A stretch of 54,799 bases of DNA from Polymyxa betae (Eukaryota; Endomyxa; Phytomyxea; Plasmodiophorida; Plasmodiophoridae), in contig RBZT01000770.1 of the NCBI GenBank assembly GCA_003693705.1, forward strand, positions 1-54,799, given 5' to 3'. The notes beneath the pieces were generated by a model. That model made no database searches and had not been told where the DNA came from. It worked only from the letters and a program-made list of their open reading frames with translations. Of this stretch, positions 20,221 to 31,274 are shown in pieces (within the stretch, counting starts at the first letter, position 1; each line of letters begins with the position of its first letter). Both the position numbers and the translations under genes were made by a program.

Positions 20221-21887
20221 CAATACAGTACAAGACAATCAGCCAAATCATCGCCGCAATATTTTGGCATTCTGTGGATGCTTCTTTTGCGCAGGAAAAT
20301 ATTCGCCTATTGTAGGCGTCCTACCGTATCTCGCGACTCTGCTCCGACGTCGCTCAGCGTATCAATCTCAAGTGAAGATCTGCGAATTCATGCGAAGACT
20401 AATAGAATGGCTATCGCAAGCCCACAACCCATTCTCACCAGACCTTTTTAAAAACTTTACGAACTTCAGTTTTTTTCAGCCAAGAAACGATATCGTATTT
20501 AGTTACTGTGTGATCATTGAAAAATTTGTCGATCTGGAGTCAAGCCCATTGGATTGGATTGGATTCGACTAGTTTAGGTGATGTCACACCAGGGCGGCGC
20601 TCTTTCCCATCGTGCAGGGACCTGAGTCCGAAGATCCCGGGGTCTCAGGGGTTTCTGAAAATCACAAAGTACAGAATTTCACCCATCCGCGTCAACTTTT
20701 TACGAAGGCGTTGCCTGTCCACCGGCCACTAAGAGCAGCTAACTGTTTACCGGTTGACCGAGTATAGACGTACACCACCATACCTCTTTAACCAACTGCA
20801 CCACAGCTGCATGGCTGAACAAGCACAATGATGATCGACATCATGATCTGCGATCACTGATTTCCATTCCTTTCATTTTATGTTTTATATTATCTTTATG
20901 ACAATCGTCAAGTATACATACCGTCCTATTTTCTGTACATGAAAAAATTCAATCCTGATGATCGTGCTGTATATCGAGTATCCGGCTGAGGTTATCGTCG
21001 ACGCGGTGCAGAACTTTTACAAAGCGCGCTAAAACTTTTGCTGCGGACATTCTTAAGATGCTCAAACATTAAACAGGCGGAATGCCGTCACAACTTTTGC
21101 GGTAGAGGTATTGTTGTCTTTGTTAAAACCGCATTCAAACGACGCTCGCAAATACTCACGTTTCGCATGCAAAACATTTTGCTTTTGAAACTACCGGACA
21201 GACAGTTATGGCATGAAGTTCATTCAACTGCTCCGAGCCTCAGATGACGAGCTTGTTCACAATCCCTGCCGCCTTAATCCCAGCCGATCCGCTCCCCGTG
21301 GCTGTTGGGGTTGCTAACGCGTTGCTTAAGTCAACGGGCACACGACCACACATATCCGGAAGCTGGACCCGACAGGAGCGCACCTCCCCCGATGTGCCCA
21401 GATCATTTTCTCATACGAAGATGCAAATTATGCGGAATCTGATCGCATAGAGCTAGGTTTGACCATTGTGATGATAACCGATATAGACGAAATAACAAAT
21501 CAGAATGCTCTAGATGTCCGTTTTAATGGTCGCTTTTTAAAACAGGCTGCAAGCGTTTCTCCGATGTCAATATCTTGGGTCTCCATTGTCGTTGGATTGT
21601 CAATCATACAAAATAGTTCACAAGCTGGGACATTTACTACGTTGTTGGAACGGCCATATCCAAAATCCCCCTGGAACTGAAGCCGGAGAGCGGCTCGAAT
21701 CTGTGCTGTTTGGTGCTGTCATACACTTCATTATGTACGTCTGGAAGGCGATGAGTCCTGGGATCCAAATGCGCTGCAACGATTGATGGCTTATTCGGGA
21801 TTGGTCCAGGCATCAACTGACTGCCGATGAAAGAATCATCGATTAAAGCCATTTACAATCTGCAGGCCCCTCATATGACAGAGTAGC
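20221..21887. other. Gene-poor region upstream of a transposase remnant
   Basis: About 1.7 kb shows only short, stop-interrupted frames on both strands. A stretch at 20760-20830, read on the minus strand, contains a tRNA A-box-like sequence (GTGGTGCAGTTGGTTAAAG) but no proper B-box or cloverleaf. Part of this region may belong to the transposable element at 21888-22689. Nothing else is supported. Confidence 0.4.
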
Positions 21888-22689
21888 AGATTGATGTCGT
21901 TCTTGAAGATGAAGCGAAAGATTCGACAGAAATGGAGTTTACTGCACTTACAAAGCTAGCGAAAACTGCTCACGAACTTTTGGATCTTTACGCCGGCATG
22001 TTACCTGCTGAACTTCACAAGAAGATCGCCGAATTTATCGGACCTGTTAAATTTTGTTGCCGTACGGGATTCCCGCCTAAAGCATTAACTTATCAAAATG
22101 TATGTTTATGTGTTAGTCTGTTAGTATTAATAACAGCTTCGTTTTGACGGCTGGAACTGCATTCAGCCATCATGCTATGTTGACGGAGTTGATTTCGCCG
22201 TATTCGAACAAAGTACCTGGACAAAGGACGACTTTTCTCACAAAATGAAACATGCAGCTCTGCGCTATGAAGTTGCGACAGCTTTGGGCTGTTCAAAAAT
22301 AGTTCACATTGCAGGCGGTGTTCCTGCCGGTCTCTGGCCTGATTTAAAACTGGCCCAAAATAATATTATCCGTCGTATGATTGATGATGAAATGGCTTGC
22401 GGATTTAGGTTACCGAGATGGCCGCTCTCGAATGATGACACCGTTCCGAAATCCAAGCCATGAAGAAAAAGTAATTAACATGGAAATGCCCGTCATTGCA
22501 GCTCGTCATGAAACAGTGAACTGTCGACTGAAAACATTTGGCTGTCTTGGCGTGAAGTATTTTCTCCACGGGCGCGACTTCCATCCGATTGTATTTACGG
22601 CATGTGCCAATCTCGTGCAGCTGCATTTGGCTGAAGAGCCGAATTTTGACTGGCGTACATGTGTTGCAAAACTCAAAATTAGTGATTAA
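21888..22689 (+). pseudogene. Harbinger-type (DDE_Tnp_4-like) transposase, frame-broken
   Basis: Coding sequence runs 21888/21932-22099, across a 37-nt GT...AG intron (22100-22136), then 22137 onward. Diagnostic segments: CYVDGVDF (first Asp), FSHKMKHAALRYEVA, GLWPDLKLAQ (second Asp), then, after a one-base frame change near 22375-22385, ADLGYRDGR, RNPSHEEK and RHETVNCRLKTFGCLGVKYF, followed by HPIVFTACANLVQLHL. This set is characteristic of eukaryotic DDE endonucleases of the Harbinger/ISL2EU type. The frame break and the missing N-terminal part indicate an inactive copy. Terminal inverted repeats were not found. Confidence 0.7.
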
Positions 22690-24414
22690 AAATTAGTTTG
22701 CTTTTCTTGCAGTGATAAAAGATAAGCTAAGGTTCTAGTTTCATACTATTTTGCGAGAAATACCGTAGCCTCCCGCGCGCTTTTGCCGCACTTACATGTG
22801 AAGACTCTGAGTCGGGACAGACTTGGGGCGACGAATCTATGTCATTGAAATGTGGCACATGAGGAATTGAACCGTGCATCGATTTCAGGAATACAACATA
22901 CAAAGCGTTTTCCATAGAAAAAATCAAATGATAGAAAGTTCGTGCATGCTACTGAAAGTAGATGTAGGATTGGTGAGGTCAATAGCACAATGAGTTTAGT
23001 AACAGATATAATTTGGACAACAAAGGACTTGAGGATCTCGTCGAGGACGCAACGCGATCGAGGGCGCACGAAAATGGGTGGTCATGCGCCAGCTATCAAT
23101 GAACGTCTGTCAAGGAACATCAACAGCACGAGGTGTAACTTTGTGGTTGTATACAAGAACAAAATACGCGATACCATCGGAAAGTTCATAGATTAGTCGC
23201 CCAGATTTGATTTTGATACTTCTTATAATAGTCCAGCGGTTGACCATATTGAATGAAACAAAGCAAATAACAACGCGGATAACTTAAGATAGGTAACAAC
23301 TCAAAAAGAATGGGCATAACAGAGTCGATAATAATGAGCACGTAAATATCATGAAAGGAATGATGGAAATGGATACAGAATTCAGAAAGCGATTTGACAA
23401 AGCGTTTGGCAGTCTTAATGATTACATTGAGTTTCGATCGGGTGAAAGATTGACAGTAACGAAGAAAAATGCCCAGTATTCGTGGATCATTATAAAATTA
23501 AGCACGTAGCTCGAAGTCAATTTGGGAAATATCAGTTGATCATATGACGACCGACATTATTGAAATATGATAAATCGTTCGAAATCGATGCCGCAAAGAA
23601 AACCCGAAACGAGCTTTTACACAACTCATATCAATGCTCAAAGGGACAATGACCCAGTACTCCCTCTTTATAAACACACTCTTTTAAACGACATCTTCGT
23701 ACAGGCCTTTTAATGTTACAACGCACCGATATTTCTTCTTAGAATTTTTAATAACGACTTGACTGAGATGGCGGCGCAGTCAGCCTCAGTTTGAATGGGG
23801 CTCATTGTCTTGCAGACTATCTATCATTAGCGAATAAAAAAACCCCTAAAAAAGACCCCCTAAAAGATCCCTAAAAGAACCATTAATCTTGTATTGGTCT
23901 CGTCTAAGCCTTTTGCAGCAGCTAACAGAGTCCGATCTGCGATCTAGCACGTGGACTCGACCTTCAAAGATGGTCCCCGACCCTAGCAAAAACCGGGCAT
24001 CTTTCGATATTGCAGAAAAGAGAATGATATGTTAACTTTGCATTGACAACCCTAGAGAAAGAAGACGAAACTTGTAGAACTCGTATTGCAGTAATACTAA
24101 GTCTTATGGAAGTGCTGGCAAGTGACTGAGGGTTTAGGATTTCCATACGGTTCCCAGAGCGCAACTATTGAAATTATACGACATTGTTGTGGTCTGTACC
24201 GGTGTCGTTATTAATATAAAGAGGGAGTTTTCTCACTATAGGTTACGTTACCTTCCGTACGCACAAAATTTGCGCCATTTTTACCAGTCCGAAAGCACTC
24301 TCCACTCCAGGGGCTTTATAAACCTCTGACCAGAGGCTCTGACCAGAGCAAGGCGATCTGCTGTATATACTTGCTCAGTATCATCTGACAGCATAGCTGA
24401 TAAGAGGATTCATA
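22690..24414. other. Gene-poor region
   Basis: About 1.7 kb has no recognised gene. A 52-codon ATG frame at 23351-23509 (+) has protein-like composition (FRKRFDKAFGSLNDYIEFRS) but no match I know. Degenerate CCCTAAAA units occur at 23841-23878. A telo-box-like GGGTTTAGGA lies near 24130, about 285 bp before the next start codon. Confidence 0.4.
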
Positions 24415-25815
24415 ATGTCTGAAAGCGAGCCGGTGATGGCTGGAGAATCCACTACGGCCGATGCTGGTCAACTTCAGACCAATCTCGAATCGAAACCGGA
24501 CACGGTTGCACCCGAAGGCGGTGAGCGAGAAACGGCCGACGGATCCAAGCCGATGGAATCAGAGAAAAACGCCACTGTAGGATCGACGGAATCTGGCGAC
24601 GACGAAAATCGCGGCAAAAGCAGCGTTTCTTCACAGGAGCCTTCTACCGATGAAGGCGTCGAAGAAGAGCGGCCCAATTTCGACTTTCCTCATTTCCTCC
24701 AGTCGCTTCATAACATTGAAGGTTGCGTTGATGACGCCTTGGATGCGATCATACATCAGATCGCCGAAATCGACCATCTCATCGCTTTAGCTGATCTCTA
24801 CAATCGTGCTGAAGGTCGGGTAGATGCCATCCGTCGTGCGCTTCGTCAGAATGTCGACAAATCCGCTCTGGATCGCCTCCATGTCATCGCCACCCGTAAA
24901 TCCTGTTTCGACTCAATGCTGGTCCTGGCCGAGGCCGACCACGTCCTGTCCCAGCATGCCATCGCCCTTTTATACTCAGAGCGTCAGTGCCCTACTGAAT
25001 TCGAAATGTGGTTATCACGAGCTGCCGACTCCGGCCACGTTCTAAGCATGATGGGAATGGTCTCATTATTATCACAGCGCGACCCACAGCGCAGCTTCGC
25101 CTATGCTCGAAGTGCTGCAGACCTGAACTTAAGAGCTGCCCAATATATCGTTGGGCGCTGTCTGATTATGGGCCAGGGCGTCGCTGCCGATTTCAAAACC
25201 GGCCTGGAATATGTCGTCAAGGCAGCTGATGCCGGCATGTCGGATGCTCAGGTCCTGGCCGGAGGTGTTTTCATTCAAGAGCATAATGGCGTCGCTGCTG
25301 ATCCCGCGAAAGCTCTGCAGTACTTCAAGCAAGCCGCCGAACAAAACAATTCCGAGGCGCTGTATATCCTTGGCTCGTTAATGATGTCAGGACAGAACGG
25401 GTTGGAAGTAAACCGCGAGGAAGGTGTTCAGCTAATTAGGCGTTCCGCCGAAGCCGACAATCCTAGGGCCCAGCTCGACCTCGGCAAGATGTACAATGCC
25501 GGCGAGTATTTCGCTGAAGATTTTGAGGAAGGGTTTGCGTGGTGTCTCCGGGCAGCTTTGCATGGTCTACCGATGGCATCCTTTATTGTCGGTATCATGC
25601 ATCTAGAGGGGATGGGATGCGAACGCAACATCCTCGCCGGTTGTCATTGGATAGAACGCGCCGCTATTATGAACCACAGCGAGGCACGTAAGATGCTGGC
25701 GACGTTGCTTGCCGATCCGAAGATCAGCGAAGGATTTGAAGATTGGAAGATGACGCAGTCCCTGTTGAAGATAATGGCGCCTTCACTACGAGTGAATCTC
25801 GTCAATTTATGTTAA
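24415..25815 (+). CDS. Sel1-like repeat protein
   Basis: A 466-aa intronless gene. Residues 1-90 are acidic and disordered (Ser, Glu and Gly rich). From about residue 115 a helical repeat array begins, and from about residue 195 clear Sel1 repeats follow. These have the pattern of A..A...Y..G.....D..KA..Y...AA (for example GVAADFKTGLEYVVKAADAG, GVAADPAKALQYFKQAAEQ, NREEGVQLIRRSAEADNPRA). Such solenoids act as scaffolds, in ER-associated degradation (Sel1/Hrd3) or in signalling. There is no signal peptide or membrane segment here, so a cytosolic scaffold role is more likely. No specific orthologue is recognised. Confidence 0.85.
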   Translation: MSESEPVMAGESTTADAGQLQTNLESKPDTVAPEGGERETADGSKPMESEKNATVGSTESGDDENRGKSSVSSQEPSTDEGVEEERPNFDFPHFLQSLHNIEGCVDDALDAIIHQIAEIDHLIALADLYNRAEGRVDAIRRALRQNVDKSALDRLHVIATRKSCFDSMLVLAEADHVLSQHAIALLYSERQCPTEFEMWLSRAADSGHVLSMMGMVSLLSQRDPQRSFAYARSAADLNLRAAQYIVGRCLIMGQGVAADFKTGLEYVVKAADAGMSDAQVLAGGVFIQEHNGVAADPAKALQYFKQAAEQNNSEALYILGSLMMSGQNGLEVNREEGVQLIRRSAEADNPRAQLDLGKMYNAGEYFAEDFEEGFAWCLRAALHGLPMASFIVGIMHLEGMGCERNILAGCHWIERAAIMNHSEARKMLATLLADPKISEGFEDWKMTQSLLKIMAPSLRVNLVNLC

Positions 25816-25819
25816 TATA

Positions 25820-27298
25820 TCAATTTGTATGGTGCAGCTCAGCTCCCAAATCGTTCAGAAGCGCCATCAATTGTTCGGCGATCGGGTCCCCTGGTTCGGA
25901 CCGAACCGCCGATTTCAACCTGGTTTGATGCTGGCGGATCTTGACCGGATCCCCAGCTCGGAAACATTCCAGCGCGGTTTGGGCAAAACGTTTCCTGTTA
26001 ATGTCACCGATTACAGTGAAGAACGGCACCCAAATATCGGGATCGATATTGTGTCCGATCAGTCTGACACAATCTAATGCCTCTTGGCACATCAGGGCGT
26101 CGTCATCACCTGATGTCAGCGCTGTCAAAATGTCGACGGCATGGGCTGCCGCTTTCTCTTCTGCATATAACAGCAACATGCGAACCAGCGAGACTGACGA
26201 CCTTCTCGTGGTCTCTCTCCAGTCGCTGATCTCCAGCAGCAACGGCGGTAACAATCTTTGCATTTGACTGCGAACGGAAAGTCGTGCGCCGAGACTCGGT
26301 CTCGAAGTCAGCGGTGGTAGAACCAGCGAATCCTCGGGTTTCTGCTTCTCCAAATCTGGACGAAATCGAATCTCATCGTAGAACTGCTCTTCGTGTTCCT
26401 TCATGTATTGATTACCGCAAGCTTCAATCGTGGAAATTGTGGATTTCTGGATTTCTTCGTCGCTGTCAAAGAACCCAGAAAACAGATATGGCGCCAGCAG
26501 CGTTTCGTAATCAATACGTTCCGGCAAGTCAATCGACCAACCTTGGATCATTTTGTAGAATCGAGACCGAACCTTCACATGCGGATCGTCAACCAGAGTG
26601 GCAAAATAATTCGTTCGATACTCGGGTCCATAGAATGATGCGATCGGGACGACATTCGCCTCGCGAAAAGCCGCCAGCGTCCGTATTGTCTCTCCGGCCC
26701 CGAAATACATGAAGGCGGCGACCACATCGAGAGCGGCAATGCGTAACCGAGCATGACGATGCTTCAAAATTGGCATCACTGCATTGATGCAGGCGATCGC
26801 TTTCTTCGACAGCGCACGAGGAACGATTTTCGCGACCTCGGTCAGGTTTGTGCAGCTCTGGAAAACGACGTCCGGATCGCGGTCCCCCAAACAACCAACG
26901 ATGATATCAAAGATCTCGCTGATGTAAACCGAGATGGTATCCACGAATCGATTCGTGATGACATTCAGCAGCTGAAGAAGGTCCCGCCGCTGGATCTCGC
27001 TTGGTTCGGTTTCACCAGCCAGGCGATATTTAATCACCGGAATCAGCAACGGCAGGCAATCGTTTGACAGACAGTTATAAAGCTGAGTCAGATGCAAAAG
27101 GCTTTTGCAGGCCGATAAACGGCATGCTTCACGACGGTCCATCAACCGCTTCAGCAGAGCCCGAAGCAGGAGGCCGACGTCGGTGATCTGCATTGATCCG
27201 GATGCGAGCCGGGTCTCGATCTCCCGAACACTAGCAAGACGCTCGGCGACCTCGGCCGACGATGACAGCGCTATGCATCGGTCCAGCGGCGCCGACAT
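25820..27298 (-). CDS. DNAAF5: Dynein axonemal assembly factor 5 (HEATR2-like)
   Basis: A 492-aa intronless HEAT-repeat protein. DNAAF5/HEATR2 is a cytosolic factor needed to preassemble axonemal dynein arms. The features matching it are RLRIAALDVVAAFMYFGAG (compare IAAIEVVVAFMHFGAG in the animal protein), a repeat with VKVRSRFYKMIQGW, the CGNQYMKEHEEQF segment, the SLGARLSVRSQMQRLLPPLL segment and LEISDWRETTRRSS followed by LLLYAEE (compare DITDWVVGTR and LLLHAED). It is shorter than the animal protein (about 850 aa) and starts further in. The gene ends a few bases from the Sel1 gene on the opposite strand (convergent). Confidence 0.82.
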   Translation of the reverse strand: MSAPLDRCIALSSSAEVAERLASVREIETRLASGSMQITDVGLLLRALLKRLMDRREACRLSACKSLLHLTQLYNCLSNDCLPLLIPVIKYRLAGETEPSEIQRRDLLQLLNVITNRFVDTISVYISEIFDIIVGCLGDRDPDVVFQSCTNLTEVAKIVPRALSKKAIACINAVMPILKHRHARLRIAALDVVAAFMYFGAGETIRTLAAFREANVVPIASFYGPEYRTNYFATLVDDPHVKVRSRFYKMIQGWSIDLPERIDYETLLAPYLFSGFFDSDEEIQKSTISTIEACGNQYMKEHEEQFYDEIRFRPDLEKQKPEDSLVLPPLTSRPSLGARLSVRSQMQRLLPPLLLEISDWRETTRRSSVSLVRMLLLYAEEKAAAHAVDILTALTSGDDDALMCQEALDCVRLIGHNIDPDIWVPFFTVIGDINRKRFAQTALECFRAGDPVKIRQHQTRLKSAVRSEPGDPIAEQLMALLNDLGAELHHTN

Positions 27299-27344
27299 TG
27301 CAATCGATATTCAACAATTGAACTGAATCCGTCATAGTGCTAAG

Positions 27345-28034
27345 ATGGACACTCGCACTATGACGATTACGTTACACAACCTCAAAGGCTTCTCAGCTGG
27401 CAACGATCTTCCTACTGATTGCCAATCTGGACACGAAATCTGCACGAAGTACAATATCAAACATTTGTGTATGGCTGCCGGAAATTGTCGAAACGAAGTT
27501 CGTGGGGGCGCTTGAACATTGGCCATCTTAGAGGATAAGGGTTCGATTTCCATAATGACGAAATGGACGGTCCGTGGTTCACATTACCGACGTCAGCGCC
27601 AAATAGAATCACATCGAGCGAGGCGCTTGAATCGTTTACCAAATGGCTGCTTGAATGCATACTATACATTGGCAGATTACAGTAATCGGTTCCAGGCCTT
27701 CTGAAATCTCCCTGCTTGTTCTAGTCTTATTTTATCAGTGAAAACTGTTGGAGCCATTTGTGTGATGAAAAACCTATCCGACGAAGTGCTCCTGCAAATG
27801 AAAAATGTGGCGCTTTCTGCTACCAAAGTGCCTTTTTAACGTTCACACAGCTCAAAACGGCTGGATCATTGGTCTCTCCGTATATTCGATATTCGAACGT
27901 ATGTAGATAAGCCATATTGAGAAGAACTTGCCACAAACAAACCAATCTAGAAGGTCAACGAAATCAGGGCGGATTGGTGGTTCAGATGGCGTTATTGTTG
28001 GAGCCTCATCTCTAAGAGCCGATTCGGCCAGTAA
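27345..28034 (+). CDS. Unrecognised 180-aa protein, four exons
   Basis: Exons 27345-27501, 27540-27681, 27739-27898 and 27951-28034 join through GT...AG introns of 38, 57 and 52 nt into 181 codons. The last donor is a strong GTATGT. The N-terminus (MTITLHNLKGF) could begin a ubiquitin-like strand pair, and exon 2 contains SSEALESFTKWLLECILYIG. No family is recognised. Because each exon is short, chance cannot be ruled out; the consistent phases and the position between DNAAF5 and the TBC gene are the main support. Confidence 0.4.
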
Positions 28035-28150
28035 TGAAACCTGCGCTCTATTCTCTCTCTATCTGTCATTGTCATGTCATTTCAGATATTCAGGCGATCG
28101 GCATCGTATAGATCGGTACCCAAGCGGTCCAGCGCTGTCGGCTGCCGACC

Positions 28151-29275
28151 ATGGCCACCGACCAAGACCTGATCAATTCCTGGCTGGAACGCGACGATCT
28201 CGGCTTCGAACCATCGTCCGACGACGACGATGAAGTCGCTGCCCAATCGCCAGCGTCTGGGTATTCATCGTCCGGGCCGGTTATCAACTCTCAAAGGCGG
28301 AAGCTCAGCCGTGACGCCTGGAACGCTCAGGCCCACGACCTGCGCAAGCGAATGGCTCGACGATGGCACGATCATCTGCCGAATATGACGCCGCTGACTG
28401 CCGACCAGATCTATACTCATAAGCATCTCGTCAGGCGTGGCATCCCATCGCGACTTCGCCCAAAAATCTGGTCCTGGGCTCTCTCGATCCCAGTAATATC
28501 AGCGACGCATCCTGGCGAATTCCAGCTCCTGCTGAATCGAGCCGCTCAGCAGACGGCACCCTGCACGGCCCTCGAGCAGATTGAGAAAGATCTGCAACGA
28601 ACCTTTCCGAATCATCCGTTTTATCGCACGGATTCGGGTATCGCCGCGCTTCGACAAACTTTGACAGCGTTCGCGCTCAGAAATCCCCATATTGGATACA
28701 GCCAATCGATGAATTTTGTCGCTGGAGTTCTCAACCTGATATTCGATCCGGAAAAAGCGTTCTGGATGCTGGTCGCGATCGTCGAGCGAATTCTGCCGCG
28801 CGATTTTTACGATCTTTCACTGCTGGGTTGCCGTGTCGAGATTGGCGTTCTACGCCATCTGATTCAAAAAATGCTGCCGGAAGTTGATGCCGTCCTTGAG
28901 AATTTCAATATCGATATCCTGGTTGTCTGCGTTGGCTGGTACCTGCCGCTCTTCATCAACACACTCCCGATCGAGACCGTGCTTCGTGTCTGGGATTGCC
29001 TTCTCGTCGAAGGAGATAAAGTCCTCTTCCGAATCAGCATCGCCTTACTGAAGCTGCATACGGCCGATTTGCAGGCCTGTCGTGACGTCAATCAGGTCAT
29101 TCGGGTGCTAACCAGGATCGGAAAGGACCAGTACGATGGCGACGCTCTTATCCACACTGCGTTCAGGAAAATTGGGACTCTGAAACGTTCATCGATTGCG
29201 AAATATCGCTCACGATGTCGAGAGAAAGAAGAGGAGATCGAAAGGCGACATAGCGAAAGGAGAAAGACTGGCTGA
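28151..29275 (+). CDS. TBC-domain Rab GTPase-activating protein
   Basis: A 374-aa intronless gene. After an acidic N-terminus, the TBC domain spans about residues 95-320. Both catalytic fingers are intact: the Arg finger in IEKDLQRTFPNH and the Gln finger in IGYSQSMNFVAG. Other typical motifs are HKHLVRRGIPSRLRPKIW, KAFWMLVAIVERILP and FINTLPIETVLRVWDCLLVE. It is most like the GRTP1/TBC1D6 and Gyp-type short TBC proteins. The C-terminus is a basic coiled helix. It should accelerate GTP hydrolysis by a Rab in membrane traffic; the Rab partner cannot be inferred. Confidence 0.92.
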   Translation: MATDQDLINSWLERDDLGFEPSSDDDDEVAAQSPASGYSSSGPVINSQRRKLSRDAWNAQAHDLRKRMARRWHDHLPNMTPLTADQIYTHKHLVRRGIPSRLRPKIWSWALSIPVISATHPGEFQLLLNRAAQQTAPCTALEQIEKDLQRTFPNHPFYRTDSGIAALRQTLTAFALRNPHIGYSQSMNFVAGVLNLIFDPEKAFWMLVAIVERILPRDFYDLSLLGCRVEIGVLRHLIQKMLPEVDAVLENFNIDILVVCVGWYLPLFINTLPIETVLRVWDCLLVEGDKVLFRISIALLKLHTADLQACRDVNQVIRVLTRIGKDQYDGDALIHTAFRKIGTLKRSSIAKYRSRCREKEEEIERRHSERRKTG

Positions 29276-29419
29276 TCTATCACAATCACTAATTAATGTC
29301 TTAACTTTCAATGATATTATCATCAACCGGTATTTTCCTCTGAGCATTCGTTTTCGCACTTCTGCTAGATGTGAAAGTTTTCTACTTCAACTTTACAAAG
29401 CACCGCAAATTATGTTTTA

Positions 29420-30052
29420 TCAGGAAAGGTTCAAAATTCGCTTCAGTGTTGGGACGTGAACTTCCAAAGGAAATTCATCCGAGTTTCGGAAACGGACTGG
29501 AATCGATTGCCATTCAGCCGCCCTCTGGCAGCACCGGCTTTCGTCGTGGTTTTGCGCCTCTTCACGGGCTCGCTTACCGAGACTAGCGACGCCTGGACGC
29601 TGCACGTTGGCCCCTGATTCAGGCCCGGTTTCTTCGACAGACGTCACCAGCAGTTCAGATCCCGTTTGGGCGATGGTTGGCAAAACCGGCGCCGATGGCT
29701 TGTCGCTGATGTAAACGAACAATGGGACACCAACATGCTTCGCTTCGTTTTTCTGGCGTTGGTACCAGCTGGAAATCTGTTCCACGAAATTCTTGTCATT
29801 CAAAACGACATAGTCGGCTTGCGTTGTGGTTGTTGTCGGCCTGATTTTCACCGAGACGTCGTGGCCGATTTCGACCGGCAGCGAACGCCGCAGATGCGCT
29901 GCAATGACGGCTTGTAGGGCACGATATCCAAACGAAAGGCGAAATTTGATTTCGGTGTCTGCTTCCAAGTAATGATCGCGACGACGGCGACTGTCGTCAC
30001 CTTTATAGACGATTAAGAGGGCGACGAAGTCGTCCGGAATGTTCGAACTCAT
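29420..30052 (-). CDS. Unrecognised 210-aa protein
   Basis: An intronless frame. ATG 30052 is preferred, and an in-frame ATG at 30067 is possible. The first 110 residues look folded (VALLIVYKGDD, EIKFRLSFGYRALQAVIAAH, DYVVLNDKNFVEQISSWYQR, VPLFVYISD), alternating strands and a helix. This could suit a PB1 or ubiquitin-like fold, but I cannot support a family. The rest is low in structure. A TTTAGGGTTTA motif lies at 30123-30133, about 70 bp upstream in the sense of the gene. Confidence 0.6.
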   Translation of the reverse strand: MSSNIPDDFVALLIVYKGDDSRRRRDHYLEADTEIKFRLSFGYRALQAVIAAHLRRSLPVEIGHDVSVKIRPTTTTTQADYVVLNDKNFVEQISSWYQRQKNEAKHVGVPLFVYISDKPSAPVLPTIAQTGSELLVTSVEETGPESGANVQRPGVASLGKRAREEAQNHDESRCCQRAAEWQSIPVRFRNSDEFPLEVHVPTLKRILNLS

Positions 30053-30166
30053 TGAAATGTGTTTCATCGGAAAACATGACTCAATTCTTGGCGCGCTGCA
30101 GAAGATCAATCCACATTGAATTAAACCCTAAATAGTTTGTCGCTGTCAATAAATGGAAGATCTCTT

Positions 30167-31102
30167 TCATTGCGATTCGAAACTGAGCCTGAGATGAAGA
30201 TAGAGACGTTTGATGGTATGCAATCGGAGCCGTTTACGAAGCAGATCGGTGGGCTTCTTATACAGTTCCAGGGCCAGATCGACATCGGGTTTGATCTCGT
30301 CCACGTCCATGAACGTCCAGCATTTCATGCTGAGTTTGTGAGCCGGCGTCGTCTTCAGATGTTTGAATTCGAACACGATCGCATAGCCCGGCAGGAGATC
30401 CTCGAGCCGAACGGGCAGCAGCATCTGCTTCTGGAATATAATATACGACTGGCTTCGCTGGGTGGAGATGGCAGTCTCATCGGGTGGCGCCACGAGCGTC
30501 CCGAGTCGATCCACGATCGACACGGCGATCCGCGGCTCGTTGTACTTGGCGGCGTCCTTCAGGCCGATTTGCTGGATCAATAAACGGACCTTGGTGGACG
30601 GCGGCGGCGACGGCACGGCCGCGAGCGGCTTGACCCGATTGCTGGGCGGTGATGATACCGCAGGCGCCTTGGCTTTGGCGCCTTCGTCCGGGAACAGATT
30701 GTCGGCTTTCTCGAGGATGCCCTTCAACTCTTTGATGGGGATGGGATTGTCGCCGGTCTTCAGATAGCCTAGACGGCAACGGATCGATTTCCGCACCGAA
30801 CTGATCGCGGTCTATCAAGGACCAATTATGCTTCAATAAAAATCATTCATGGTCGCATCACTGACAAGTTCAGGCTGTGTAGCCTGTTCAGGTTTATCTG
30901 AATAATTCAGTAGATGAAGTAAGCTGCAAACAAACGACAAATGAGAAAGGGATTCCGGTTTGGAGGCAGCGAACCGTTCGTATCCTTCCATGGCCTCGAG
31001 CGTCTGACCCCATTCGTCTGCATCCACCGTCTGCTTCATCAGTCGATACCATTTGTCTCGCAGCTGGCGCCCGGTATCGACAACCTTCAAGCCCTCGGCC
31101 AT
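30167..31102 (-). CDS. AIDA: AIDA (axin interactor, dorsalization-associated) orthologue
   Basis: Exons 31102-30866 and 30811-30167 (54-nt intron) encode 293 aa. The N-terminal helical domain has KWYRLMKQTVDADEWGQTLE and GYERFA, matching the WGxLVEAIDEY block of AIDA. The C-terminal C2-like lipid-binding domain is very clear: VRLLIQQIGLKDAAKYNEPR, VFEFKHLK, CWTFMDVDEIKPDVDLALEL and YKKPTDLLRKRLRLHT, ending in KRLYLHLR. In animals AIDA binds axin and phosphoinositides and moderates JNK signalling; whether axin exists in this organism is unknown. A Pro-rich linker separates the domains. Confidence 0.92.
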
Positions 31103-31274
31103 GTCTTTGTAGATTCGTTCAGGTTCCTGTCACTGGCTGCACCGATCCAGGAATGCCGGCCCCGAATCGGCTCTGCATCCCCTAATTCCCTTCTTACAGA
31201 TCTCAGACCATGCTATGGGACACCTTCCGATAACAGAGATCGAAGATAAATGCGACACAGGTGAAGTATTGCGA

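Noticed and set aside
20120-20572. 150-codon plus-strand frame over the XPC start
   Set aside because: It overlaps the XPC N-terminus antisense and shows no domain.
20760-20830. tRNA-like A box on the minus strand
   Set aside because: No B box at the right distance; at most a decayed SINE fragment.
22850-22930. Possible tRNA gene (B-box-like GGTTCAATTCC on the minus strand)
   Set aside because: No matching A box or cloverleaf could be folded around it.
23841-23878. Interstitial telomere repeat
   Set aside because: Only four or five degenerate CCCTAAAA units; too short and irregular to call a telomere relic.
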